Of a DNA stretch of 64,000 nt, positions 16,814-26,415 are shown piece by piece. The notes beneath the pieces are model-generated. The model did not search any database. It saw only the letters and a program-made list of their open reading frames with translations, and was not told where the DNA came from. Every line of letters starts with the position of its first letter. Position 1 is the stretch's first letter. Both the position numbers and the translations under genes were made by a program. This DNA is from Bacteroidales bacterium (GTDB lineage: Bacteria; Bacteroidota; Bacteroidia; Bacteroidales; UBA932): NCBI GenBank assembly GCA_017617495.1, contig JAFZWD010000056.1, positions 1 to 64,000 on the forward strand. The letters are read 5' to 3'.

Positions 16814-18844
16814 TTACTTTTCGATCAAGAGTCCCTGATAGCCGCAGGGCACGCAGAACTTGCCGCCCCAGAAGATACCGGTCTCGGGATAGCCTTCGGT
16901 ATTCTCCTGCCAAAGCACGATGGGATCGTAGCCGTCGGGATAGTCCACCAGGCTTATCTTCTTGCCCAGACGATGCGTTAGGCCGAGCTTCTTGCCGCCG
17001 TCCCAGACGGGCATGCCGCTGAAGCCCTTGCCCTCGCCGTACTTGGGGTCGCCTATCTCCGAAGAGGAATAAATGAATATCTGCCTGTTGGAGCAGGTGA
17101 GGAACTTGTCGTCGCGGAAAAGGCACACGCCGTCGGCGAGGCTAGGCACCAGGCCGTCGTCGCGCACACGCTCGATCTTCTCGCTGTTAAGGTTCACCCA
17201 GTAAATGGCGTCGCGGTGGCGGGTTTCGGGGTACCAGCCCTTGCTGTCGGCCTTGTCGGCATAGTACTTATCCCAACCGACGCCGCCCTCGAAGTAGGCC
17301 TTGAACTTGATTTCCGGCAGATTGGACACGTCCAGATAGTAGTTGCCGAAGCGCATGTTCGCGCCGATAATCTTGTCGGTCGGTGCGAAGACCCAGACGC
17401 AGCAGGCATTGGGGCCCTGCTTGAAGAAGTCGTTGTAACGGGCGATGAAAGTGAGGTCGGCGCCCTTGCCGATCTTGTAGGCAGCCAGTCCTTCGGGGCC
17501 TTCAGCCACCCAGAGAATGTCGCCGACCACCTTGACGTCGCCGGCATAGGCCATGGGGCCGGTGCCGATTACCTCGAAATCCTTCTTGCTCTTGCGCAGA
17601 ATGGAGAGTCCGCCGTAGGAATGAGCCACGTAGAGGATGTCCTTGCGGGCCGCAAGTCCGCGGACCGGCGAATACTTCTCCGGCTTCCAGGCGCGGAAAT
17701 GGCTGGCCTTTGAGGTCTGGTAGGGATAACGGTACTCCGCGTTAGTCGGGGGCGTACCCTTTTCCTTGACGCAGGGATGCGCGTCCGGGCACTCCAGCAC
17801 ATAGAAGCCGCATCCGCCGGATACGCTTATGTAAACCACTCCTTCGCCGATGGCGAGAGATGTGGCGGCAGCCTTGCGGTCTTTCCAGTCCTTGAACTGC
17901 AGGCGCGAAATTATCTGCGGATCTGCCGGATTATGGGTATCTACGATGTAGAAGCCGTTAAAGGTGTCGGCCACCACCACGTAGTTGCCATCGGAGCAGG
18001 GCCTCGGCGTCCAGCAGTCGTTGCTGCGCACGTAGCACTTGTCGAAGCCCACGCGGCCCACGAAAGCGGGTTTGTCTGGCACGGAGATATCGAATATCTC
18101 CAGGCCGTGGCCCCTGCCCTCACGTTCCTTGTAGGGCATGTCGGGAGTCGAAAGATGATGCCCCGTGGCTGCATAGAGGTACTTGCCCCAGGTCCAGACG
18201 CCGTCGCCGTGCCCCTGGAGGTTCACGGTGCGCAGTGTCTTGAGCTCGCCCATGTCGTGAGCGTCGATGACCGTGATGCAGTGCGCGCCCCATTCGCCGG
18301 AATACAGGAGTCCGTCGCGATAGGTGACGCTCTGCGACTCATGCGTCTTCTCCATACGGATGTGCACGGGATCTGCGGGATTGCTTATGTCCACGCACTC
18401 CACGCCGTTCTGGCGGGTGCCGAGGAACAGCACGTTGCCGCACACCTCGATGCCGGTGGCAAGCTCCACGGTGTCGAAACGCTTGAGCACCTTGATGTTA
18501 TTGGGATCGTGCACGTCGAACACCCAGGCGCCGGATTCGCGGCAGGAGGCATAGAGATAGCCGTCCTGCACGGCCAACTGCCTCACGAGGCCGTAAATAT
18601 CCACGCTGGAAAGGGGTTTGGGGTTCAGGGGCTCCGACACGTCCACGCAGTAGACGGTCTTGCCGGCCCCGCAATACAGGATATTGCCCTCTATGCACAT
18701 TGCATTGGCTCCCCTCCTCTCCATCCCCTTGATGGGCTTGATGCTCTTTACGAATTCGCCGGAGATGTTCTCCACCTCATAGGTCTGCGCAAAGGCGGGC
18801 GCGAGGCAGAACAGCAGCGATACGAAACAAAGGATTCTCTTCAT
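16814..18844 (-). CDS. Secreted LVIVD-repeat beta-propeller protein
   Basis: This 676-residue exported protein (signal peptide to AFAQ, residue 20) is built of LVIVD repeats, for example VYCVDVSEPLNPKPL, VFDVHDPNNIKVL, VECVDISNPADPVHI and YIVDTHNPADPQII, spanning ~50-380, then more propeller blades. It ends in IFWGGKFCVPCGYQGLLIEK, an ending nearly shared with 18857-21811 and 38453-41404. Unlike those two it has no fimbrillin-like N-terminal domain. The biochemical role is unknown; surface glycan binding or scaffolding fits the context. Confidence 0.78.
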   Translation of the reverse strand: MKRILCFVSLLFCLAPAFAQTYEVENISGEFVKSIKPIKGMERRGANAMCIEGNILYCGAGKTVYCVDVSEPLNPKPLSSVDIYGLVRQLAVQDGYLYASCRESGAWVFDVHDPNNIKVLKRFDTVELATGIEVCGNVLFLGTRQNGVECVDISNPADPVHIRMEKTHESQSVTYRDGLLYSGEWGAHCITVIDAHDMGELKTLRTVNLQGHGDGVWTWGKYLYAATGHHLSTPDMPYKEREGRGHGLEIFDISVPDKPAFVGRVGFDKCYVRSNDCWTPRPCSDGNYVVVADTFNGFYIVDTHNPADPQIISRLQFKDWKDRKAAATSLAIGEGVVYISVSGGCGFYVLECPDAHPCVKEKGTPPTNAEYRYPYQTSKASHFRAWKPEKYSPVRGLAARKDILYVAHSYGGLSILRKSKKDFEVIGTGPMAYAGDVKVVGDILWVAEGPEGLAAYKIGKGADLTFIARYNDFFKQGPNACCVWVFAPTDKIIGANMRFGNYYLDVSNLPEIKFKAYFEGGVGWDKYYADKADSKGWYPETRHRDAIYWVNLNSEKIERVRDDGLVPSLADGVCLFRDDKFLTCSNRQIFIYSSSEIGDPKYGEGKGFSGMPVWDGGKKLGLTHRLGKKISLVDYPDGYDPIVLWQENTEGYPETGIFWGGKFCVPCGYQGLLIEK

Positions 18845-18856
18845 ATCTCTTAAGGT

Positions 18857-21811
18857 TTATTTCTCCATTAAAAGTCCCTGATAGCCGCAAGGCACGATGG
18901 CTTTGCCCTTCCAGAACCCGCCGGGTTCGGGGTATCCGCCCACATTGTCTGCCGAGAATTCCTCGGTATAGAGCTCGACTGGCGAGTTGATATTGGCCAG
19001 ATTGTACATACTCACCCTCATGCTGGTGTAGTTGCAAACGAGCACCTTGTCGCCTCCGTCCCAGCGGGGAATACCGGATTTGATGGTTTCGGTGCCCAGC
19101 TTGGTAGAAGTCCTGCCGTTGGCATCGATAATCTTGAAGTAACTGCTCTGCGTAAGGAGCGCCTTGCCGTTCTTGAATTCGGTCACACCTTCGGTTAGGG
19201 AATTCTTCTCGGTTTCGATTGTCGTACCTATACCAACGGAACCGGCGCTCCCGAGGCTTACCCAGATGAGGCCGTTACGGGTGGCATAAGGAAGGAACTC
19301 ATTTCCGTCGGCATCGGTGCAGACTTTCTCGGACACGTATTTATTGTAGTTCACGTTCGAACTCTTCGTGTTCTTGTAGGTAAAGGTGGGAGTGGCCGTT
19401 CCGGTTGCTCCCGTAATTGCAATGAACTGCCATCCGGCATACCTGTTGGCGCTCACCAGGAACCTGTCGTTGGGAGTGGTAAGCCAGTAGCTGTAGCAGT
19501 ATTTGTCGGACGCGCCAAGCTGGCTCTTGACGTAGGTTTCGTTGGTGAGGGAATTGTCGGAGCCTATCTTGTAGACGCCCACGCCCTTTTCGGCTTCGGA
19601 CACATAGAGCCTGTTGCCGAGCACCGAAACACCGCCGGCAAAGGGAATCTGGTATTCCTTAACGGTAACAAGATTGCCGCTTGCATCCTGCTTGACAACC
19701 GCAAGGCCGGCCTGGCCGCAGCCCACGAACAGGGCGTTGCCGTCGGGCGAGATGGCCGCGTCGCGAACCGCGCCCCTGAGGCTGGGCTTCCAGGCCTTGA
19801 AGTGGGTACCGGAAGGAAGCGAATAGGTATAGCGGGATGTCCAGTTCGTAGGAAGGGTTCCCCTGTCGCGGACAGTGCGGTTCGCACGGGGGCAGGAGAC
19901 CGCATAGATGCCGCCGCAGCTCACATAGAGCACGCCGTCGCCCACTGCAAGGCTGTTCACGGCATGGTTGCTGCCCTTTTCCTTGGAAGTGTCGCACCAG
20001 CTGTCGATAATCTTCGGCTTGGTTTCGTCCGTCAGGTCAACCACGTAAAAACCATTGTAGACGTCGCCGCAGAAAACGGTCTTGCCGTCGCCGGAGGGGC
20101 GGTTCATCCACCAGTCGGAGCCGGACTTGTAGAAGGTGTCGAATTTCACCTGGGAAATACGGTAGGGATTCTCGGGGTCGCTCAGATCCCAGACTTCCAG
20201 GCCGTGGCCGTTGCCCTCGCCGGAATAAGGCGAATCGTTCTGGGGATTGTGGCCGGTAGAAGCATAAAGCCTGTTGCCGGTAACCCACACACCGTCGCCG
20301 AAGCCCCAGAGCTTTACCGTCTTGAGCTTCTGGATATTGCCGAGGTCGCCCGCCTTGAAGATGGTAATGAGGCCGCCGGACCATTCTCCGGAATAGAGAT
20401 AACCGTTCTTGTAGAAGACGCTCTGCGACTCATTGGTCTTGATGGCCCTGATATGCTGGGGCCTCGAGGGGTTGCTGATATCCACGAACTCCACGCCCGT
20501 CTGGCGCTGACCTACGAACATACAGTTGCCTGCCACGTCCAGGCCTGTAGAAAGTTCGACTCCGTCGTAGCGCGAAAGCAGGGTGGGGCTGGTCGGAACT
20601 GCAAGGCTGAAAATCCACACGCCGCTCTCGCGGGCGGTGACGAAGAGCTTGCCGTCGTATACGCACATCTGGCGGCAGTTACCCTTGATCTGAGCCTGTC
20701 CCACGGACTTGGGCACCTTGGGGTTCTCGCTGATGTCGTAGATATTGATAAGGTTGCCCGAACCTGCGTATAGCAGATTGCCCTCAAGCACAAGAGGACC
20801 TGATGAACTCGATATTACCGGGCTCAGAAGGTCGTTCTTGTTAAGAACATAAGTCGGCTCAGGATCCGGCTGGGACGGGTCTATTTTTTTTTCCGACAGT
20901 GTACCCGAAATGAGTAACTGCTTTCCAGGAGCCAGGTCGAAGTCAGGCGACCCCGCCGGTATCGGATGCTGGTATTCGTAGACGTAGGTCCCCCTTGCAC
21001 CCGACAGCTGAACGGTGAGTGTGCGTGCCGCTTCTCCCGCGAGCGTGGTGTCCGCCTTGTTCTGGAATACCGGAACATAGAGGGTCACCTGCGAGGCAGT
21101 CGGAGCAAAATCGCCCAGCTTCATCTCGAACTCGCCGGAGGCGTCGTTCGCGGTCCACCTGGCATCGTCCTTGATCAGCGACAGGCTGGCCCTGTAGTCC
21201 GTGAAGGGCTTGCCTTCGCTCATCTTGAGCGTGAGCTTGGTCACCTTGTCGTTGGCAGGGATGCTGGCGGCGCCGAGCTGCAGCTTGAGCATCGACATCC
21301 TGGGACTCAGGGTAACTGCACTGTCCGTGAGAGCCTTCGAATTCGAAGTGGCAGTCATCAGCCAGTACTTGTCGATATTCTCGGTACTGTTGTCCTTGTC
21401 CTGGACGAAAACCATGTCATGGCTCGGGAGAGCGGTAACATAGTTGTACTTGCGGACTGCACGGAAATAACCGCCGTCATTGCCCGCCAGGGGTTCGGAT
21501 TCGAACTGCTGCAGACCGGTGAGGTCCAACGCCGGGTAAACCATAACGATGTCCGCCTTGTCGGCGCCGGTATAAATGCCCTTGAACTTAGCGGTGCCGC
21601 CGGCCTCCGTAGCGACAAACATGTCGGAGGTGGTCAGGCCCTGGGCTTCAAAGGACAATACCGAAATCCTCTCGCCCGTATTCCACGAGGTCTTTATGCC
21701 TGTTGCGGGAAGGGAGACGGTGATGTAGCAAGGATCGGGTTCAACCGACTTTTCGGGTTTGAGGCAGGCCGTCGCCATAAGGGCGAGGGCTGCAAATAGG
21801 TATTTTTTCAT
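18857..21811 (-). CDS. Surface lipoprotein: fimbrillin-like domain plus LVIVD beta-propeller
   Basis: This 984-residue protein starts at the ATG at 21811, one base after the previous stop (TAGTATG); a TTG five codons earlier only adds residues overlapping the upstream gene. The lipobox is MATAC (Cys16). Residues ~25-310 look like a Mfa-like fimbrillin sandwich (IKTSWNTGERISVLSF, KADIVMVYPALD). From ~330 come LVIVD blades (LINIYDISENPKVPK, VEFVDISNPSRPQHI, YVVDLTDETKPKII). It ends GFWKGKAIVPCGYQGLLMEK. It is probably displayed on the outer membrane. No enzymatic motif is seen. Confidence 0.78.
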   Translation of the reverse strand: MKKYLFAALALMATACLKPEKSVEPDPCYITVSLPATGIKTSWNTGERISVLSFEAQGLTTSDMFVATEAGGTAKFKGIYTGADKADIVMVYPALDLTGLQQFESEPLAGNDGGYFRAVRKYNYVTALPSHDMVFVQDKDNSTENIDKYWLMTATSNSKALTDSAVTLSPRMSMLKLQLGAASIPANDKVTKLTLKMSEGKPFTDYRASLSLIKDDARWTANDASGEFEMKLGDFAPTASQVTLYVPVFQNKADTTLAGEAARTLTVQLSGARGTYVYEYQHPIPAGSPDFDLAPGKQLLISGTLSEKKIDPSQPDPEPTYVLNKNDLLSPVISSSSGPLVLEGNLLYAGSGNLINIYDISENPKVPKSVGQAQIKGNCRQMCVYDGKLFVTARESGVWIFSLAVPTSPTLLSRYDGVELSTGLDVAGNCMFVGQRQTGVEFVDISNPSRPQHIRAIKTNESQSVFYKNGYLYSGEWSGGLITIFKAGDLGNIQKLKTVKLWGFGDGVWVTGNRLYASTGHNPQNDSPYSGEGNGHGLEVWDLSDPENPYRISQVKFDTFYKSGSDWWMNRPSGDGKTVFCGDVYNGFYVVDLTDETKPKIIDSWCDTSKEKGSNHAVNSLAVGDGVLYVSCGGIYAVSCPRANRTVRDRGTLPTNWTSRYTYSLPSGTHFKAWKPSLRGAVRDAAISPDGNALFVGCGQAGLAVVKQDASGNLVTVKEYQIPFAGGVSVLGNRLYVSEAEKGVGVYKIGSDNSLTNETYVKSQLGASDKYCYSYWLTTPNDRFLVSANRYAGWQFIAITGATGTATPTFTYKNTKSSNVNYNKYVSEKVCTDADGNEFLPYATRNGLIWVSLGSAGSVGIGTTIETEKNSLTEGVTEFKNGKALLTQSSYFKIIDANGRTSTKLGTETIKSGIPRWDGGDKVLVCNYTSMRVSMYNLANINSPVELYTEEFSADNVGGYPEPGGFWKGKAIVPCGYQGLLMEK

Positions 21812-21812
21812 A

Positions 21813-24800
21813 CTAACGTGGTTCAAATGCTTCTGGATTGTCTGTAATTACTATGCCGTCAAATAATATCTGTCTCTTGTGCGACTTGGTACCGGGGCTG
21901 AGCACCAGTTTGTGCGTCTTGCCGGCCTCCAGGTCGTAGTATACGATTCTGTTGTTGAAGTTTCCTCCGGGATTGAGGATGGACCAGGTCATGAACTTGT
22001 CGTTGGACTCGTGTTCGCTGACCTTGGCCTCGCTGTCGTTCACGCTCGCCGTAATGTCGCAGAACGGCCTTCCGCTGCAGTGCAGAAGGATGTAGTAGCG
22101 TCCGGTCTTGGGCACTTCGAAATCCCACTCGAGGGAATTGTAGGTTCCCTTGCGCAGATTCACCGCAGTGCCTCCCTGCGAAGTCTTGGTGTTCATCACC
22201 TCGGGCGTGCCCATGTCGGGATGGAAGGCGTCCAGGTACACTGCAACGTCGCCGGGCTTTTCGGCCTTGAACGGAGGGAAGAAGTCCACCATCTCCTTAT
22301 AAAGGGTGAACGGGCGCGAGAGGCCGTCGGGCGTGCGCACGATGAAGGCTCCGCGATAGTAGCGGCGTGCCTGCATCTTGTCGAACAGAAGCTTAACCTT
22401 CAGCTCGATTTCCTCGCCCTCGTGCAGGGTTCCGCTGGAAGGAGTCACCTCGAACCAGTCGAACTCGGTATTCTGGCGGACCTTGAAGTCGACGCTGCCC
22501 TTAAGCTCGGGCAGAGCCTTGAGCGTTACACTGAATTCCTCGTCGGGATTGGTGTAGCGCTGACGCGAAAGCACGAACGGGCAGGGCCGGAAGGGATACA
22601 TCTCCGGCAGGTCCTTCTCGTCGTAGTTCACGTTCATCATATTGTCGAAGGTCTCGCTCTGGGGCGAAGAATCGCGCCAGGCGAAGCCGCAGCCCTTGCT
22701 CATCACGTTGTTCCATACCTTCAGGTAAAGGGTGTTCATGAAGCCGATGCCACCGCTCCTGGGGCCGAAGAGGTTTTCGTTGATGAAAGCCCTGGCCTCG
22801 GGGCCGTGCTTTCCGCTGCCCACCTTTATGCAGAGGCCCTTGCGGCCGAACTCCTCGCAGAGTCCGGAGAACACGTTGTTGTAGACGAACGAGGGGCTCT
22901 GCATGCAACCCTGGATGGAAACGCTCACCAGCGACGCCTCGAAGCGGTTGTTGAAGCAGCGCACATTGTGCTGTCCGCCGTCCAGCTCGATGCAGTCGTC
23001 GTTGCAGAATGCCATAAAGTTGCCGTGCACGTCGGCGTCGCGGTTGAAGCCGCCGTCCACGTCGAAGTTACCGAAGGACTCCACGGCATCGTTGAAGCGG
23101 TGCTGATCGCCTCCGATAAAGTCGTTGTAACGCAGCACGGTGGAATGGTCCGGCTTGTACATTATGACGGCTTCGGAGCCCGAAGGGTGCGAGTAGCGCC
23201 ACGAATTGGTGCGGCCCGAAGGATCGTGCACGTAGCAGCGCTCCACGACCACCTTCGAACTGCCCGCACGGATGTTGATGGCACCGTCGAAGTTGATGGT
23301 CTTGTCCCCTATCGCGGGTTTGCCCTTCATATCGAAACGCATCTTGCCGATGCGGCCGAAATCGCTGATTTCGCAGTTGATGATGCGGACTCCCTCGGAG
23401 TTCTTCACCTGGATTGCTCCGTCGTGGATGTTCGGGCCCTTCATCACTACGCCCTCGAGAATCACGTACTTTGCCCCGTCTATGATGAAGGTCGGAGTCT
23501 TTCCGCGGTTCTCCAGCACCGTGCCTTCCGGAACCGTATAACGGATCCAGGCGGTGGGCGTACCCTTGACGTTGATCCTTACAGGATAGGATACCTTGTT
23601 AGGATCTAGCACGATGGTCTTTGCCACTGGCACGTCGCTCTTCCAGGTGCGGAAGCGGGTGAGGCCGTGCTGCGAGCCGTTCACGACGGCGCGGCACTCA
23701 TAGGTTGTGTTTTCCTCGAGACGCAGGATGCTGGTGCGGTAGCCGGGCTGGGCCTGCTGCTTGTAGAAAAGCAGGGGGTCCACCTCGTTCCACTTCACCT
23801 GGCCGAGCTTGCGGTATTCCACGCGCAGGCCGGGAATGGGCTCGTTAGCGTCCATCTCGAAACTGCAGGACTCGAAGGTCGGGCGCAGGAAGAGGAAATA
23901 GGAACCCGAAAGGAATTCCTTCATCGCCATCACTTCCATGCCGGTGCTCAGGATCAGGCCCGCGCCGTGGGTGTCGCCGTCCCTGGTCGGGCGGCTAGCA
24001 TAATCCTTGACGCTTGCCATGATGCCCGTGCCGACGCACACCTTGTTGAGCTGGCCTTTCACGATATAGTGGTCCTTGAGAGCATCCCAGGCCCTGAATA
24101 CCATGTCCGAATACTCGGTGTCGATCCACTTGTTGCGGATAGCGTGGGCGATTGCCCCGGCGAAGATGGCCGTGCAGGAACTCTCCTCATAGGATTTCTT
24201 GTCCAGCACGTTCATCCACATGCCGCTCTTGCGCTGCAGCGGGCGGAGTCCGTCCACCTGGCGCTGGAGGTAGCCGCAAATCCTGGCGAAGTCCGCCGAT
24301 TCGGGATCGAGGCAGTCCAGCAGTTCCACCGTGGCGCGCATTATCCAGCCGTTGCAGCGGCCCCAGTGGACTCCTGCATTGGTCTTGGAATCGCCATAGT
24401 AAGCGTGCCAGTAGAGCTTGGCCTTGTCGTCCCAGAGGTGTTCGTTGAAACGGTCCACCTGCAGGATGGCATCCTTGAGCATCAGCGAGTCGCCGTAATT
24501 AACCGCATACCGTGTCATGAACGACAGGCCCATGTTGAGGTCGTCGGCCCAGAGGGTATTGTTCTGCGGCCAGGTACGCACGAGCGTGCCGTCGGCAAGC
24601 CTTGCCTGTCCGTGACGGATATGCTCGGCCGCCTTCTCGATCCAGGAATCGTACTTCTTGAATCCGAACCAGCCGGACATCTCTATCATGGCACCGCACT
24701 CGGTTCCCACAAAATCCAGTTCGTCGAAGCGCCGCAGGCCGTGATGCGGGTGCCAGTCGCCGGTAGGAGTGACGGACGGACGAATCTTGTCGTACTCCTG

Positions 24801-25112
24801 AAGGGCGCGGTCGGTATGCATTACGGTGTGCTCGGCGTACTTCGCCTCCCCGGTGAGGGCTGCATACTGCAGCAGGGCCGAGTTGATTATGCCGGTGGTA
24901 TAATGCCACGCGGCATAATTCGACTTCAGCCTTATTTCCTCGTCGGCGGGCATGTCCGCCACATCCTTGTATTCTTTACCTGTCTTGCCGGACACGTAGG
25001 TATGGTCGTAATTGGCGACAATACGGTCCGCAATGCTCCTCACGACGGCGGAATCCGTCATCGCGGAAGGCTGCCCGGCAGCCAGGAGGAAAAACAACAG
25101 TAAAGATTTCAT
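21813..25112 (-). CDS. Multidomain GH105 unsaturated rhamnogalacturonyl hydrolase - beta-helix - C-terminal binding domain
   Basis: This 1,099-residue exported protein has a signal peptide at ~1-17. Residues ~20-380 match GH105 (alpha/alpha toroid): WADDLNMGLSFMTRYA with Asp190/Asp191 and HWGRCNGWIM around His249, the region binding unsaturated galacturonyl residues left by pectin or rhamnogalacturonan lyases. A linker sandwich (~400-500) leads to a parallel beta-helix (~510-830: YVILEGVVMKGPNIHDGAIQ, VRIINCEISDFGRIG). A final beta domain (~940-1090, EWDFEVPKTGRYYILLHCSG) resembles a carbohydrate-binding module. Stand-alone GH105 is ~370 residues, so this is an unusual fusion. Its ATG shares one base with the previous stop. 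Confidence 0.85.
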   Translation of the reverse strand: MKSLLLFFLLAAGQPSAMTDSAVVRSIADRIVANYDHTYVSGKTGKEYKDVADMPADEEIRLKSNYAAWHYTTGIINSALLQYAALTGEAKYAEHTVMHTDRALQEYDKIRPSVTPTGDWHPHHGLRRFDELDFVGTECGAMIEMSGWFGFKKYDSWIEKAAEHIRHGQARLADGTLVRTWPQNNTLWADDLNMGLSFMTRYAVNYGDSLMLKDAILQVDRFNEHLWDDKAKLYWHAYYGDSKTNAGVHWGRCNGWIMRATVELLDCLDPESADFARICGYLQRQVDGLRPLQRKSGMWMNVLDKKSYEESSCTAIFAGAIAHAIRNKWIDTEYSDMVFRAWDALKDHYIVKGQLNKVCVGTGIMASVKDYASRPTRDGDTHGAGLILSTGMEVMAMKEFLSGSYFLFLRPTFESCSFEMDANEPIPGLRVEYRKLGQVKWNEVDPLLFYKQQAQPGYRTSILRLEENTTYECRAVVNGSQHGLTRFRTWKSDVPVAKTIVLDPNKVSYPVRINVKGTPTAWIRYTVPEGTVLENRGKTPTFIIDGAKYVILEGVVMKGPNIHDGAIQVKNSEGVRIINCEISDFGRIGKMRFDMKGKPAIGDKTINFDGAINIRAGSSKVVVERCYVHDPSGRTNSWRYSHPSGSEAVIMYKPDHSTVLRYNDFIGGDQHRFNDAVESFGNFDVDGGFNRDADVHGNFMAFCNDDCIELDGGQHNVRCFNNRFEASLVSVSIQGCMQSPSFVYNNVFSGLCEEFGRKGLCIKVGSGKHGPEARAFINENLFGPRSGGIGFMNTLYLKVWNNVMSKGCGFAWRDSSPQSETFDNMMNVNYDEKDLPEMYPFRPCPFVLSRQRYTNPDEEFSVTLKALPELKGSVDFKVRQNTEFDWFEVTPSSGTLHEGEEIELKVKLLFDKMQARRYYRGAFIVRTPDGLSRPFTLYKEMVDFFPPFKAEKPGDVAVYLDAFHPDMGTPEVMNTKTSQGGTAVNLRKGTYNSLEWDFEVPKTGRYYILLHCSGRPFCDITASVNDSEAKVSEHESNDKFMTWSILNPGGNFNNRIVYYDLEAGKTHKLVLSPGTKSHKRQILFDGIVITDNPEAFEPR

Positions 25113-26404
25113 TAATAGTCTTCAGTTTTTGTCCACCTTACAGGATAAATCATCAGATCCTTTGCACTGTTGGAATTGGTGCAGAACAGATAGATTGTCG
25201 GCGTAACGGTGGTACCGTAGATATCGTCATAACTTACAGGCACGGTAATACGGTTGGCCTCCTTCTTGGAAGTATAGTTCGAAACCGCACCTTCAAGTTT
25301 CTTGTTGTACAGCCATACGAAATCATCCACATTGGCCTTGGTGGTAACGAGACCGACGGTAATTTCCGGCATGACGGTTATTCCGGACTTGAGTCTCGGG
25401 ATGAAACTGAGGTTACCGGGACGCGTAACCTTGAACGAAATGAAGCTTTCCTTCGGGAATCCCTTCACATACAGGCTATTGTCAAGAGCCGTCTTCGGCA
25501 TATACAGATAGTCGTCGTAAGCGGAAATCAGGTTCTTGCCATAGGTAACGCCGTTCTTGGTGATACCACCTTCCGGCACTTTGTCGCTGGCGTCGATGCC
25601 ATCCTCGATATCGGCGTAATCCGCCTCTTTATACTGCCCGACCGACAAACCGCTGTCGTACGACGAATTGTCGTTGATCCAGTAATAGTGGTTTGTAGTA
25701 TACGTGCCGAGGATCCACCTCGAAGGCTTGAGGTTCTTTTCGGTATTTGTGCCGCGGATACGGAACCAGTACTGCTTGCTGTCGTAGTTGTCGTCCGGAT
25801 ACACCTTCACGTAAGGCTGGGGTGTAGTCAGCGGGAGGGTGATGGTTTCCAGCAGACTCGACTGGTCGAAACTACCGTCGCCGTAGATTTCCAGCACATA
25901 GTCCTTGACGACAGTGGACGGAGTCCAGGTGAACGATACCTGACGGTACAGGGCCTTGCCCTTTGCGCCGGTAGGCGAAGGGCAGGTGGTATTAGGATCG
26001 ACATCCGTCTTCTGGTTGGAATAGAGCCATGCTGAAGGTTCCCTGTGCTTTGTTTCGTTGATTGCGCGGAGGCGCATGTAGCAATAGGTCTCGTCCGGAG
26101 CCTCGAAGGTATAGGGGATGCTGTCGTGAGGTATGTTATGCTTAAAGATAAGATCGCCCTCGTAGGGTTCCACATCCGGCAATATTTCCTCCGAATAAAC
26201 CTCGAGCTGATAGGCTTCGGCATCGGGGAATGTGTTGAGCCTCACGGTAATCTTGGTGTACTGTACACTGGTAGAAAAACTGGTGGGCGTGAGGCACTGC
26301 GGGAAGTCCATCTCGTCGTAGATGGTCACGTCCGGATCGGGACTGCACGCCAGGGCGAAAAGCCCGACGATAAGTGTAATAATATATTTATATAAAGGTT
26401 TCAT
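25112..26404 (-). CDS. SusE/SusF-like surface glycan-binding lipoprotein
   Basis: This 430-residue lipoprotein (Cys20 in LFALAC) directly follows the SusD-like gene by 11 bases, the position of SusE. Residues ~40-230 hold two fibronectin-like beta domains (TKITVRLNTFPDAEAYQLEVY; YRQVSFTWTPSTVVKDYVLEIYG). Residues ~270-430 form the 'RPG' sandwich (SFISFKVTRPGNLSFIPRLK, ending MIYPVRWTKTEDY) also found in 33585-35168 and 42312-45041. It probably binds glycan at the surface; the ligand is unknown. Confidence 0.72.
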   Translation of the reverse strand: MKPLYKYIITLIVGLFALACSPDPDVTIYDEMDFPQCLTPTSFSTSVQYTKITVRLNTFPDAEAYQLEVYSEEILPDVEPYEGDLIFKHNIPHDSIPYTFEAPDETYCYMRLRAINETKHREPSAWLYSNQKTDVDPNTTCPSPTGAKGKALYRQVSFTWTPSTVVKDYVLEIYGDGSFDQSSLLETITLPLTTPQPYVKVYPDDNYDSKQYWFRIRGTNTEKNLKPSRWILGTYTTNHYYWINDNSSYDSGLSVGQYKEADYADIEDGIDASDKVPEGGITKNGVTYGKNLISAYDDYLYMPKTALDNSLYVKGFPKESFISFKVTRPGNLSFIPRLKSGITVMPEITVGLVTTKANVDDFVWLYNKKLEGAVSNYTSKKEANRITVPVSYDDIYGTTVTPTIYLFCTNSNSAKDLMIYPVRWTKTEDY

Positions 26405-26415
26405 AGACTAAAACA

